A stretch of 64,000 nucleotides of DNA from contig JAILWY010000001.1 of assembly GCA_022113835.1 (NCBI GenBank), positions 12,020,501 through 12,084,500 on the forward strand, written 5' to 3'. The translations under genes and the position numbers were made by a program. This document shows positions 11,125 through 25,400 of this stretch, in pieces. The stretch comes from Atopsyche davidsoni (lineage: Eukaryota; Arthropoda; Insecta; Trichoptera; Hydrobiosidae). The stretch's first letter is position 1. The number at the start of each line of letters is the position of its first letter. Below the pieces are notes generated by a model, which saw only the letters and a list, made by a program, of their open reading frames with translations, made no database searches and was not told the DNA's origin.

Positions 11125-13884
11125 GACATGGCCGGCGCATTTTCCAATTATGCTAACAAACCACTGCAATTTAGCGAGAATTTTTAACATTAGGAGCACT
11201 GCCATAAAAATGAGCAATATAGTACTATTTTAATAACTCGATGCCTCAAAATTCAATGATTATATTAAATAAATATTATTGAATACTTTCTTACAGTTCT
11301 TTAAATAAGATTTAATGTTAAAGTGATTTCTACACCCTTCGGGGTCTCACAAGAGCCGTTCGTTGCGGTTTAATCTTTAAAATGCAATCCCTCAAACGGA
11401 AACGCCGCCAGCGTGCAAACGTTTTCCAAAGGTGGCGCTTTCAGGAATTGCGCGTGTGAATTGTTTGGTCCGCGTCAATGTAGCCACGAATTGTGTCAGT
11501 GTTCCGATCTCGAAAGTTCGGCGGAGGCGCTATCAACCGGATGCACTAACTATTGGGAGGCTCTGCCTCTAGAACTTCTTTCCGGAAACTCCGATCGTAT
11601 CTCGAGCAAGGCCGATGGCGCGATAACAAGCATTTCCAGTCAGCATAATTTCCCATTTTTAAACGCCTATTACTTTAGTTCACACCTCCATGGACTGTGT
11701 TTTCAGAATGAATGGGGGGTATTCACGAACGCCGTTTTGGGTGGGTTATAAATACGTGATATCGCGTATAAGTATCGTTGGTTATAATTGCATACGATAT
11801 CCGAGGGGTCGTGGTGTTTTATGGTTTCTGGCAGTATGTGCATGTTGCACAGCCGTGTGCCTCAAGCGTGAGGGTTATGGGGTTCACCATTAACATAAAC
11901 ATGGATTAATTAACGCCGGTACAATAAGCCCGTGCCGCGCATTAAACGTCCTTTTTTGAAATATCGGCAGATATCATAGGACATATTTTGAGGAGCATGC
12001 GCCTTCAGCTAGATAAGTGGGGTCGAGATCCCTCGGGACTTTTTAATAGAAGCAGATAAACTTTAACCGCGCTAAAGTTCTCCGAAATATTGAGATAACA
12101 CACCCTTAAACCACTACCCCATCACATGAAAGATGAGCATAGAACAGAGCAAGTTTTGAGCTGTTGTGATTCTCCTTGCTTACTTCGTATTATAAAATAA
12201 TTTGTTTCTTGGTAAATGCTTGAAAAACTGATTTTTTTTAAGTTAAATCAAAAATACTTTTTTTAAAATTTAATTTTTGTAATAATTATATAATAAAAAC
12301 CTATAGGTATACATTAAAATAATTAAAACATAACTGCTATTTTATTTAAAAAGTATATTTCTTTAATTCTTTCTGGATATATTTATTTGTAAGACATGAT
12401 CCAATTTTGCATGAGTAATATTTATTAACAAAAGCTTAGTATCATTACCGCACTGTTATGCTTTCTAATGGAATGAAAATTTAATGTGGCGTTTAAAAAT
12501 GGATATTGCAGCAATTTTCATTCCGTAACCCTTACAATTAAACTTTAACAAATTTCACCTAATAAAAACAGACCCCGAAAAGCGCAAGCGGCGTTATATT
12601 TACCTAACAACTATTGGAATAGCCCCGGAATCTCAAAATCACCAAATAAACTTTCGGACGAGACGTATAAAGCCAAATACTTCCGCATACAATTTTCATT
12701 AGGCCAGAGCGCAGAATGTACGGAGGCAGAAACCAAAACCATTGCAGACCTAATGATTCAAATCTCCCGCGATCTGAATGTATGTAGCCGTGAATGTTTA
12801 TGCAAATGATGCCATCGCCGGTCTAAGTGTTTCCACACTCCGGGGCCCGCGGGGCGAAGTGAATAAAATACTTTGCCGGCTGAGTGGAAGGAAAAAGACA
12901 TTTTCTCGCTTACGCCCCCGCCATGCTGAGGACTAAGTATGAATTTCAAAAATGGGGGGCTTCTCGCGCGAAATGATTTTCACTTAGTTGATTAAACGAA
13001 CGCAACTCTGTAGGAGGTAATATAAATGATGTGACTGTAGATCTTTATTTCTGTATAACTCAGTTGAAATCAGAGCGTTGTCGCTTTGTTTATTTCTTCG
13101 TCAAAGAATCCAAGAAAATAACCTTATATATCACCACTTTAAAACATATAAAATAAATTATAAAATTTATATTTTAGTAACATTTACTTGACTTAAAGAT
13201 GATAGTACAATTTTTATATTTACTTTTCACTTCAAAACATCACAAAGTAAAATTATGATGTGGTGCGTAATTTTCTACAAATAACTTGTAATATTCGCGG
13301 CGGGCAATAAATTGAGAGCGCAATGTTTTTATCGTATTATTTTTTTACGCAGAATAACTCGCACACCCTTCGTACAGCTCCCTTAAGTAAAGGCGTAATA
13401 AATAAATAAAATAGCCAAATGAAGTAATGTTTGTCGTTAGACGCAAGTGTTACCGCACAGTGCGGTGCGGCGAGAGAGGCGACAGGGATGTGCGTTGTAA
13501 AATATTACCAAATTTAATAAAAAAAATCTCCGCTTTATGTTTGGTATACATCTCTTAACCACAGAAATAACACAGCTTAAAAAAAACACATGTGCAAATT
13601 AGATTATTCAGTAGAAAAATTCATTTTAATAAAAGTTATACGGCTTTGAAGCAACTTTAAAAAAATGTTATATAAAACCTTATAGCGTCGCCAACTTACA
13701 TTTATTTTTATATTTATTTATTATGCGGTGTGTGGTATCTTGTTCTTAAAAATATTATTTACAAATTTACTAAAAATTGCACAGAAATGAAATTAATTAA
13801 AAATCTACGACATATATTTGGTATATGTCGATCTTGTGATTAAACGTCAATCAAATGCGTATTTATTACCCATTACGGGTTTAT
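11125..13884. other. Non-coding spacer with GC-richer patches
   Basis: GC-richer patches near 11,330-11,640, 11,780-12,070, 12,580-12,960 and 13,290-13,500 alternate with AT-rich stretches. Frames at 11,413-11,751 (plus, 112 codons) and 12,758-12,949 (minus) carry no recognisable domain. No RNA gene or repeat recognised. Confidence 0.55.
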
Positions 13885-14065
13885 TATATTATTACTAATA
13901 TCATTAGGCACATTAGTTCATATATAGAAGATGATTTTAAAGAAACTCTCAGAAAAATATCATCGTATCATCCCACACAAATCACGATGATATTTTTCTG
14001 CGAGTTTCTTTAAAATCATCTTCTTTATATGAACAAATGTGCCTAATCATATTAGTAATAATATA
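13885..14065. mobile_element. Palindromic MITE with 82-bp arms
   Basis: The arms 13,885-13,966 and 13,984-14,065 are reverse complements with only four mismatches, separated by a 17-bp loop. No coding capacity. Ends are TATATTATTAC. A partial relative at 11,070-11,124 shows it is a dispersed family. Transcription across it would give a long hairpin RNA. The parent transposon family is not identifiable; the TA-rich flanks would suit a TA-targeting element. Confidence 0.8.
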
Positions 14066-17000
14066 TTTGGTAGATCAAGTTTTTGTTGTTGAAAACCTTT
14101 ACTAATAAAGGTTTTCGACTTGTTCAAGACCTTTTCACAGTCATCCCTGTTATCACTGTAGTAAATGTAGAGTAAGAAATAAAGAGTCGGAAACGGCTGC
14201 ATGGAAATAATAATCATAGCTTAAGGAGGTTAAATGAAAGGGGAGGCTTTTCTTGCCAAATCTCAGTCAAAGAACAAAAAACTACCCTTGAGCGGGACAC
14301 AGCCTCCCGCTATAATTACTCATTACCAAATGGGATAACTTTCTAAAAAAGAATCGTTACTTTGAATTATAAGATTTTCTCCCTTTCGGAATGTAGCCCT
14401 AAGCAAACGGCCCGACAATTAAAGTAAATTTTTGCGAAATGTTTCAGGTTGCCGAGGCCATTTGCCGGATAATTGCGCTTGCATTAGGCAGCACCAAGGC
14501 TCCTTATAAGATGCATAAACTAATTTAATCCCATTCAAAGCAACAGCTCAATTTCTCTTTGTCATTAAATTACTCGTCTATTCAACGTTTAAAAGTGCTG
14601 ATGAAGAACCATTGATGATAACGATATTTTTTTTGGTGTATATTCACTTTAGGCTATAGTGAATTTAAGTTTGTTCTATTTATCTTACTCTTAGCTTTAC
14701 TCAGCATGTGTAACACCAAGATGTTGTATATTATATAACAAGATTTTCAATGCCTTCTAATATTAACCGTAAATAAAAAATATTTAAATATCAGATATTG
14801 TCTTAATTTTTATAATGGTAACTGAAAGAATCAACAATGAACACTTAATAATCGTGTTAGTCTTACACAATAACTCACTTATTATATGCTACATTACAGG
14901 GCTTGTCTTCCACCCCAAATTTTCAAAAAAAAAAAAAATGAATGGGACGATGGCCTATTTAAATTATGTGATTGAAGTTGTGTGGTTGCTGGATATTAAT
15001 TTGCTAACAAAGCTCTAATTGTTTTGATAATATTTTAATATATCTTTGATTTTATGGTAGAATACAATGTTACAGACGGTAGTTACGTAAACAAACAATT
15101 ACGTTGATAGTGAAAGTTTAATTTTACATTTTACTTTTTATCAGTTTTTACAGATTTTGAATTGATCAAATATGGAAAATTAGAAAAGTTTCTCTACGAC
15201 ATTATTTTTTGATAATAATCTTTGAAAACTATTAAACGAAAAATCGTCAGCATTATACAAAATATCAGTTGGTTCGAAAAAAATACCTAATGTTTTTTTT
15301 ATTTATTAGAGAACCATTTATAGCATATCATAACATTCTCTTAAGTGTGCTATTTAATATGAAATGACTAAATTATTCATATTCTAGAATAAGTGGCGGC
15401 CTATGATGCTATCATTCCGAGTAACACTAGGCTAAAGGGTCAGTTAAATTAGTTCATCAAGTTTTTATGGAACATTAAACCCAGACTGCAGCATTTGTGC
15501 CAACGGCTCGGGTGTTATGGGATTAGCGAGGAATTTTATTCCACTCTCGGCTTCCTAGCATTCATACAAAAGTGGGACAAACAACAAAAATACTCCAAAT
15601 AATAATTATTATGAAAGCTTATGAAAAAATATATTAATTCCAAAAAAATGGTTGATTTTGCAACTAATTTCTCTGCACACGCAAGCTTAAATAAATTTTG
15701 ATAATAATAATAAAAAAATAAATCAAATATATATTTTTTAAATATATTAAAAACATCATTGCTTAACTTTTTTATTTTATATACTTTTTAAGCAATAGTT
15801 TTATAAAACTAAGCGTTAATTATAAAACAACGAAAACGGATTTCAAACTACAGTTGTAAATTTGATTGAATGAAAATGGACCAATTTTTATATAATACTA
15901 TTATTTCATTTTTTTTTATGAATATTAAAGCCTATATATTATTATGTTATGTTATAAATCATAAATCTTATTAATTTTTTTTTTTTAAATTATCATTATA
16001 TTTTGCGCCTGAACATAAAACCTAAATCCGTTTATTACAATAATAATGCAATAATGTTGTGTCAGACTTACGGTCTCGGCCCGGGCAGATATTCCATATA
16101 ACATATTCACTTTCTTCAGAATATATCACGTACTAGTCCGCGCGATAAAACAGAATCCTCGGAGATGTACGCAAACACATTATTCATCTCGGTCGCTGGA
16201 GGCCCACGGATATACCCTGCTGGGCACATGCTAAAATAACAGCGACGTGACTTCAAAGGCAAATCAAATAAGACCTGGACCGTTACATGAGACTTACCCC
16301 GAGAATCAACATGACAAAGCAATACCCAATAACATTATACTCTTGTAAATTTTTCGATTACCTAATCAAATACACGACCCAAAGTTTCCTTTTGAACCAA
16401 AAAAATCATGTATATATTTCAGTGGAACTTCTTCGAACTCAATAGGGTAAAATTGTTGCATGATATAACATCAATTTGAATTTTCTTTTGCTAAAAAAAA
16501 CTAAAAAAATATGTATATAAATAAAAATTTCAGTAAGGATATTAAGTGATCAATCAAATATTTAATGTGTTCTTTATTATTGTGAAAAAAAAAGAATTTT
16601 TTCCGTCTCCTGATATTCTCAAAATTATTATTCAGTATCTTGATCTGTATTTAATTAAAAATACTTAAATAAAATCAACACAGTTAAATAATGATTGAAA
16701 TCAAAACAACAAATAATGACAGTCGTTTATTGTTTGGAAAAATCAAAATTTCACATATTGACGCTCTTAACAATGAGAAGTGATCTTAAATAATAAAGTA
16801 CTTTAGATTTCTTTTTTTATATTTTATTAAAAAGATTCTGATTAAAATTCGGTTTATTGTTATGAAAATATTCTTTATTTTAGAGAAATTGCTAAAACTT
16901 CTTAAATGTACAATGTTTCAGGGGAGGGTGGGGGTGTTATGTAAAACAATGCTGACTTTCATACTCTTTGGTTGGTCGGCTCAGGCTCCAGGACGTGTTT

Positions 17001-20000
17001 ACTTACGGAGGATCAATTTTCAATCATTTTCCTTCCCAGTGTGTGGTGCGATTTGATAAAGATTAGCATAAGCTGTAGACTGACTCTGTAAATTTTAAGG
17101 AGTTTATAGAAAGCCACTTTAAATTTGATAGTTTTACTGGATACTAACTAAAATTTTTGTATGAATCCTATTTTTAGCATATTTAAAGTTTTATAATATT
17201 TTTAATGTATTCAACTAGAATTTTTTTATATACAATTATTATAATAAATTAAAGCTAAAAAAATATTTTTTTTTATTAATTAAAACTTCAATCAATAAAT
17301 ACATTCATCAATTTAACTGCATTGCTAACAACAGAAAGCATTTATAAATAAACATTTTATCATAGTGAAATTTCTTAAAAAAGCAAAACGGCTGGACGTC
17401 ATAGTTAATATTTTATTTTGTGTTGTTTTATTCCAGTACCGTCATCCTGGTGGAGATGTTAAGTTTTGTTCAGTTTATTGATTTCTTGAATCGAAACTTG
17501 GAAAACATGAAAATTATTTATAGCGTGATACAATGGATTTTTTTCCCTTTTATACCTGCAAAAAATAAAGTAAGACTTGACAGACGTCTCGAAAGTTTTC
17601 TTCAACAAAAGTAGCGAAATATTTTAAAACAAAAATCTTGTTTTTATTTAATAAATAATCATGATTGGCAAAGTTTAAAGGATATTTGTATGAACGATTT
17701 TTATGTTGCTGTAGATTTCAGAAATGTTATCTGACATTTTACAATCAATGACTTTTTATTGATATTTTAAAAATCTTCTACACAGAGCTCCTAATTCTAT
17801 ATTAGTTTTTTTTTACTTTTAACGGCACCGTTTGGGGGTAGGTGGTATCTTTATATAAAAGCTTACGAAAATATATTTATAGCATAGTCCTCGGGACCTT
17901 ACCCTTCTTCAAAGGCTGTGTAATATGAAAGGAAAACACAACATACCTTCTACACTTATAGAATATTATATTTTTGACACGTTCTTTTCGGGTAACTACT
18001 AGCAACTCTTAGAAGTTACTCCATAGATGAACTAAAAATATCATATTTTCCTTTGGCCTACTTGTGAAAAAAGAAATGTATCCTCGAAAAATAGCTACAC
18101 CTATTATGTTACACACAAAAAGCGTATTGACACTAAAAGAATGTAATATAACTTCATATAAATTATCCACAAATATTTTTTTTTTTGTACATAAATATTT
18201 ATATATGTTCGGAGAATTTATATTTTACGAGTGATAGCATAAATGCTTATTTTAAGAATTATAGAATTTTAAGATTACTTTAAAACCATATTCGTGGAAA
18301 GAAGTTTTCAAGTATCTTTCACTAACAAAAAAAACCTGACATTCAATCGAAGCCCTCGCAGGAGGGAGGGAGAGGTTCTTATTCCGCGTAACCTTAAAGA
18401 ACTACTTGGCCAAATATATTCATAGACTTGAAAAGTCATAAAAAGCATTCCCACCGAACATAAAGCTTTTCAAGTGATAATATTTTTTTACAACGTTTAC
18501 TCTTCTGCCGGATTTTTCGAGAGTTTCGGTTCAACTTGTACGGGAACGGCGACGGGGCGGTTTGTTTAGGCCCTAAGCCTCGTCGGGGGTACAATAATCG
18601 AGATAAACCTGTGCGTTGAATTGGCAGAGCACCTTTTAGGAGAAACTGCTTTGCATATGATGATAATGTCCTTTTTTATTTTTCACCTTAGGAGTTTTAA
18701 ATAAAAAAATAAAGGCAACACTTTTTAAACTAATTTAATTTTTTTTTTAAACAAAAACACTAAAAATTTACCACCAAAAACGTTTTCGTATTTTGTTTAA
18801 ATTGCATATTATTTAAATAATTTACTTTTTAAAATGTGATGATTTTTTATAAATATCTGAGTTGTTTCAACAATGATCAAACAATTTCAGGTATAATGAA
18901 CTCTAAACGCCTTTTTTAATTGGGTGGTGAAAAATAGTATAACCATTCAGGTAAATTTCTAATACAAAATAAAATTCTCCCAAATAAATAAATATTTTCA
19001 TTAGTCAAAATATTGAAAGTTATATATAAGTTTCTTTGTTTCATTAAATATTCTTCTATTTTCTCGTCAATAGTTCAACTCATGAAAAATCCACGTTTCT
19101 TCCAAACATTTTTTCACTAAATTCTATTGTAAATGTAAGTTTTATTCAGGATGTGGCTAATATAATTAATCTAAATCTTTGAAAACCATAAAGAGAATTG
19201 TGACCTTGTAAATTCTTCAATGGCCATGTGAAGTATTAAAGAAAGAAGAAATAAATCCAGAATTCTTACATTTCGTTGGTCTGATTAATTAAATTTGATC
19301 AACAATGGTGTAGGTGACAATTGAGAGTAGAAAAACCTCACTCAAAGTAGATGCCTATGTAATTTTAAAAATAAAACGATTGTAATAAAAAAATGGAAAT
19401 TTTTTTTCATTCACTATTTTATATTTTAAATAGTTAAAAATAAGTCAATTCTACAAAAAATCATACATTATTATAAATCCAGATGAAAGTAATTATTTAT
19501 ATGCTTTTGTATCTTCGTTGAATATCATTTCAATATCATTCAACAGTCAAGATAAAATGAACATTTTCGAGAAAAACAAAAAACCAAAAATAAACACAGT
19601 TAAAAATAATGGGTCAACGAAAATAAAAAGCGAACTCAAAGAGAAAGCTTAAAGATTATTAGTCTCCCGAGAAATACATTGAAATTTTAAAAAAATATAT
19701 ACAACGTAATCACATTTTATATTGTGTATTTTTTTATTGTTTATGCTGTTTTTATATAAAGCCTTTCTTTTTGAGGTCAGTAATAAATACGTTAGATTAT
19801 TTTTTCCTCTTTTGCTTTTTTCCATATTGTTTTAGGACCGCAGCTCGACTGACCGAAATACGACCGCCGCGTGCGATGCAATTAACAAAAATGCCTGTTT
19901 TTATTTGGCAAACAGCTGCTCGGCGAATTAATTTTGGTCGGTAAATGCGGTATGTCGCGCAATTCGTTAGTTCTAGTTTTAAGTCCACACTAATTCCTGG

Positions 20001-21540
20001 CATTTATTACTCAAGTTGTACTCGAGAACTTCATTTATTATTTTCAAATATAAAAAATACTTTCAAAAATCAGAAATTTATGTAACTATCTGTATATGTA
20101 TACCTGAAATAATAAATATTATTTCATCTGCATTTAAACAAAAATATTATGGAGTTGAGGCTTAAACACTTTAGACAGCAAGTATCGAAAATTATGGTGT
20201 TACATTAGTGGCATTATATTATAGAAGAATTTTTATAATACTATGGGTTGAACGAGTATCTCTTTTTCCCTTTTTGACCATTTTTTTTTAATGATCAATA
20301 ATGTTTATTGCAAATGATAAATTTAAAAAAATCATCAGAAGAAGAAAAATTACGTGGGTGCAAAGTTTGCTCCCGTGGCTGGAAGTCGGGAATACATCAA
20401 AATAAAGACAAAAATATGTTCAGTGAGATGGTCATCAACCTCCTCTGAGGAAAAACACCTAAATAAAAATAATAAATATTACAGATAATCGAGAAAATAT
20501 ATATTTTAAAATTCTATAATATGTCTAAGGACGAATAAACTTACTTATTAATAAAAATGTTCGGTAGGTTCTTGTAATTAAATAGAATCATTGAGATGTG
20601 TATAAACTTTTACGAAAAGTTTTGTTGTGATAAAGTAAGTTAATTAACGAATTTAGTCTTTAAAACTAATTTGTTTTTGTTCGCTACTGAGTATACTTAG
20701 TTATTCGTGTGAAACATTAGATAGATATATCATTTCCTTACTCATTCCCGGTGTGAATAAGAAAGAGAGTCACGTGCGAGTGAATGTAATGAATACTAAG
20801 TTCATTAATTTTCTAACGACTCTCCATAAAACCTGCCATTTTATACAGATGAACTTAAATTGCTCTGACTTATTCAATTATACAATTGATCAATAAAAAC
20901 GTTTACAAGAGATTAAAATTCTTTTAATTGATCTGATGTAAGGAAAATCATATTTCAACATATAACTAATAAAAATCAAATGCTTGTGGTTGTATCAACT
21001 TGCTATAGGTGCCTAAAAAATCGTTTTATATTTAATAATATAATAGTTTTAGTATAAAAACGATTATGTTTTACTTAAAATACCAAAATAGTTTTAAAAT
21101 AAATATATTTATAAATGAACTAAATAGATTTTTAACACTCCTAGAGTACGATTAATATAGTTAATCTTTAATGTATAGATTAAATTGCATTTCGTTTTTA
21201 TTTTATTTAATTTTTTTATATTAACACAACTTTTAATCTTTACATTTTGATATTGCATTTCGTTTCAAGCATTAGATTCAATTAAATACTATATCCGTAG
21301 ACTACTTTATATACACGAGAGTAAATAAATTCCCTTGATACAATTTATGAAGATGGGAATACCGCTACCTCCATTCCCGTAACTCAAGGAGATATGCAAT
21401 TCTAGGATGCAATAAAATGTTTTACGACCTTGGTTAGCATTGCACTTACAGCGTGCACTCTAAAAGCGGGCTTATAATAAATGCACCAGAGCCCAAAAAC
21501 TGAATAAATTTTATCTAAAAATAATAAAACCTTCATAAAT
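14066..21540. other. AT-rich non-coding spacer
   Basis: No supported gene. GC-richer patches near 14,240-14,300, 15,480-15,570, 16,060-16,320 and 18,350-18,640. A splice-acceptor-like TTTCAG at about 14,450 is followed by 26 open codons. This is too little to call an exon. Many homopolymer A/T runs. Confidence 0.5.
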
Positions 21541-21544
21541 TATA

Positions 21545-21610
21545 TCCGCCCATGGTTAACACAGTTGCTAGCCAATCGAAATGATCTCGAATTCGAGTCA
21601 ACATACAGCA
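21545..21610 (+). repeat. Possible tRNA-derived SINE head (weak)
   Basis: A TGGTTAACACAG segment followed about 35 bp later by GAATTCGAGTC resembles the spacing of RNA polymerase III A and B boxes. Neither box is a good match, and no tRNA fold or poly(A) tail was seen. The call rests on spacing alone. Confidence 0.2.
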
Positions 21611-22002
21611 AAAATTTTGAATTGTGTGAAAAAGATGAGTGAGCTCTTTGAATTGTTGCTAATGAGACGTAACAGCCTAAAACAAGAGCAACACCCTTTA
21701 ATCTCTTAAATGCTTACACAATTTTGAATTTAATAAAATAAAATCGTTAGTCACTTGAAAATTATTGTCTTATATAAATCTTTATGTAAAAGTAAAATGT
21801 ACATTTTTATTCAGTTTAAATTTTTTAGGTTAAAATTTGAATGGATATTTTGTATTTAAACTTTAATATTTACTGAGAATAAATACAAATATAGACAGGA
21901 ATACTTCGTCACACGTCAAATATTTTTTTCAGTTTTAAAAACGTTTTTTTTTCTATTAAAAAAATACCTTTAAATATCCTGAAAAAAGTCAGTGCATTCT
22001 CT

Positions 22003-22344
22003 TTAAATATAAATAAGAGACTGGGATTCGTAAGAAAAAATAGGTAATCTCTTAATGCTTAGAAATGATTTCATCGTCTCCAGGAAGCCTCTCATCATAA
22101 TAACTGCATTGTTGCCTTTGTTCAAGTTTTGTATAGCTCTTCCAAAGAACCTTTCGATATTTCTGGGTTTTTCGTTTTTCTTTTCATATTTCCCCACTGT
22201 CTGAAGGAACCCGCTCTCTATCTTAACGTCGTAAAGCACTCGCTGCTGCTCCTTTGTGGCTCGCCTTATTGAATTTGATGTCATTCTATACTTGTATGTC
22301 TTCTTAATTTTGAGCTTAACAAATTTTATAGGCAAAATGTACAT
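22003..22344 (-). CDS. Unrecognised open reading frame, about 113 codons from its first ATG
   Basis: A minus-strand frame is open for 157 codons (22,476-22,003), unusually long for this AT-rich DNA. The upstream part begins at a TTG; the first in-frame ATG is near 22,344. The product is basic and hydrophilic, with Lys/Arg-rich stretches (RRATKEQQRVLYDVK) and no membrane segment, signal peptide or motif I know. No splice or polyadenylation context settles it. It could be a decayed coding exon or a chance frame. Confidence 0.2.
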   Translation of the reverse strand: MYILPIKFVKLKIKKTYKYRMTSNSIRRATKEQQRVLYDVKIESGFLQTVGKYEKKNEKPRNIERFFGRAIQNLNKGNNAVIMMRGFLETMKSFLSIKRLPIFSYESQSLIYI

Positions 22345-22476
22345 CGATTTTCCTTTCAGTCGATTATGTAGGAAGCGGCTTGAAAACTCGTTATCTCTTA
22401 CGTAATTTAATAGACTTGGGAAATAATACGTGTATGCCGTAACAAAACAGATCGATCTAACTTTATCATAAATCAA

Positions 22477-25400
22477 TTAAAAACAACTTATTCAATTTCT
22501 AATAAAATATATCGGAACACTTTCTTATTTTTTAATATTAATATAAATGAAGCTTACTACTACAAGTCATTTGAATTAAAATGTTATTGTTTTTGATTGA
22601 TGTGACTTGCTTTTTTGATAATTTCTTGAGACTTATTACTTTTATATGTTAAAGTGATTATAAAAAAATATCATAAAATGTGAAATATATATATAAAAAT
22701 ATATTTAAAGTCTTAAAATAATTAATATAAATATAACGGACAAATACAACAAAAGAACTAAAAATATTTCGGAAGATAAGTTGCATTCAATAACCACTTG
22801 AATGGTTACAAAAAAGCCCCAATACTCCCCTCGTCAAAAAACGCGTTTTTTTTAAACGAGAGCCCGAAATAAACGACTTGTGGCAATTGTTAAGAGATGT
22901 TGCCTCCAGAATCACGTTTCGATTTCCTTGATAGTTGGCCGGGGACGTGCTCGCATTGAGAATGCAAACGATAAAATGCACGCAAGCCGAATCCATCACT
23001 TACTACGGACCGGCTTATTCTCTCACGTCCCCGGCACTTCGAGAGGGTATCTTGTTTACTTCTTTTCAGTTATTTTGCTATTCGAACTGCTTTTCATAAG
23101 CTGCTGGTCTCATAACTCGGTTTTCTTTTAAATATAATACAAATATTATTTCAATAATTAACTGACTGTAAGGCAATGCAAACGTTATATATAAATTAAG
23201 TGTTTATCACAAAAGTCATAAATTTCATCTAAGAAGTATTGCACAGTTTTCATGGGTTGACTTTCTTTGAAAGAAACGGGATTTAACTTTGTTTGTCTCT
23301 CCAATACGTGTCATCATAAAACGAGTAAAATAAAAGTTTTGAATGTTTCTACTCTTCTTTGCTACGATACATTGTGGAAAAGAGAACCTTACGTTTTAAA
23401 AAGTATACTGAAACATTTTATGAATTATTAATAAAAAGCAATATAACCAGTTTTAAAGTTAAATAAGAACAGTTATTTCGTAAAACTTCAACGCCTTCGA
23501 ATATTTTTATTTTATGCATCAGATATGAGCAGTTCTCAATGTGTGTTATAAAAATAGCTCAAATAATAGAATATAAATTAAATTGTTATACAACATTGGC
23601 TATGAAGATATCATGTAACAATTGTAGTTACAAATACTCACTATATTATGAAAGATTACATTCAGCCATTGCTTTGCAAAGTAATCAATAAACAAATAGA
23701 AGAGATTTTACAGTATAATAAAATAATACATAGTTCAATCTAGTAAAAAATGGTACGTTTTATATAAAAATATATACGTTGGTTCCTAATTTGTCCTAGC
23801 CCTATTCAAATTCATCGCAATCTTTCTTCTTCCAACTATCCACCCTTAGGCCGGGCTGGCTCGGCGGGCTCCCGTTAATAGCATAAAGGCGTCTCCGAAG
23901 CAAGCTCAGTCAATTTAAAAAAGAAACCTTTAGAGCGTCATTTTATAAAGTTGTTTCACGACATCAGCGAAGGGAAGTTGTCACTTGGGTCTGACAGCTG
24001 TGTGTACGACAATGGGGGAGGCGGGGCCTGAAAGAACTCGGTAGCTCCGCACGCCCCTTCATTCATTGTATTATTATTTTTAATCAAGACAACCTTCCAT
24101 GCAGTATATAATATTTGTTTGTTTTAATTTTGAATGAATGCAAAAGATTATCAGACAAAATTAAATTTATATTGTAATTGTGTCATCATCCATTACTTTG
24201 TGTAATTCTATAAACACAATGGCTTCATGAAACCATAGTTTAGCTTGGAAATAACACATCAAAACAATTTTAAAATAACATTTGTTGAAACCATCATATC
24301 ATTATCGAAGAGTACTTCGGCTGAAAAAGGGTTTTCGTATGATCGAATATAAATATTTATGGCAACTATAATAAATATTTCTCATATGAGCGTTGTGTGT
24401 AATAACAATTTAGTAAAAAATACACTTATCCAAAAATAACTATTTTTACTTCGTATTAAAAAAAAGCTACCTGTGTCTTTTATAATGGAAAGATATTTTT
24501 TTTTTCAAACAAAGAGGATTTTATTTGATTTATCACCTAATGCAGTACAATTTTCAATTATTTTAAATTGGTCCAGGTCAGCGGCAACTGAGACTCGCAG
24601 AGAATTTGCTTCAGAAAGCGGTTTTCATGATAATAAATCACACACCTAAAAACTTTTTAATAAGAGGACGCATTCCCCAAAATGGATATACGCTACCTTT
24701 GCCCCTGCCCCATATCAGGGAGGTACACCCCTCTCTGAAGAACTGCTTTTAATAAGAAAAATATCCTGACGCGAATAATAACTTAAAAGATTACGTGCCT
24801 ATTAAATCTGCGGCACAGGGATTTCCAAATTACATTTCTCCTGTGGAAGGGAGGAAATTAAATCATGCGATATAAAGATGGCCGCACAGATACTCGCGTT
24901 TTATTTTTGCTGATTTAATTTTAAATATAGCAACCCCCGTTTTTGACTATTCAGCTGAACATTAAAAATTCTATAACTCTCCCCCGAGACTGTCATTTCC
25001 GCCAGGGACTGTTCAATTATTTTTAATTGTTTATTTTTTGGCGTCGCCACATCGAAATATGCTAATAATAACAACGACGGGCGGCGGGGATTTTTTCAGA
25101 AGCCAGCAGCCTCACTCATTGCCTGCAAAATAATTCGATTTTATAAAAACTTATATATACGTATGACTCACGAAAAAATTCGAATAATAATATATATAAA
25201 ATTGGGGGTGATTATTAAACATTTCATGGATCAACGATTTTTTTGAAGCGTGCTCATTGGTTTATTTGAAATAAATTGTTAAATTAAATAAAGTTTAAAA
25301 AAGATTTTTCACAAAGGCCTATTATATAATAAAATTAGATTTTATCATAGCATGTAAGTTTTTTTTCTTCAACATATATATGAAAAAATTTAAAAATATT

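Noticed and set aside
14450..14530. TTTCAG followed by 26 open codons
   Set aside because: No donor or family similarity; too short to separate from chance.
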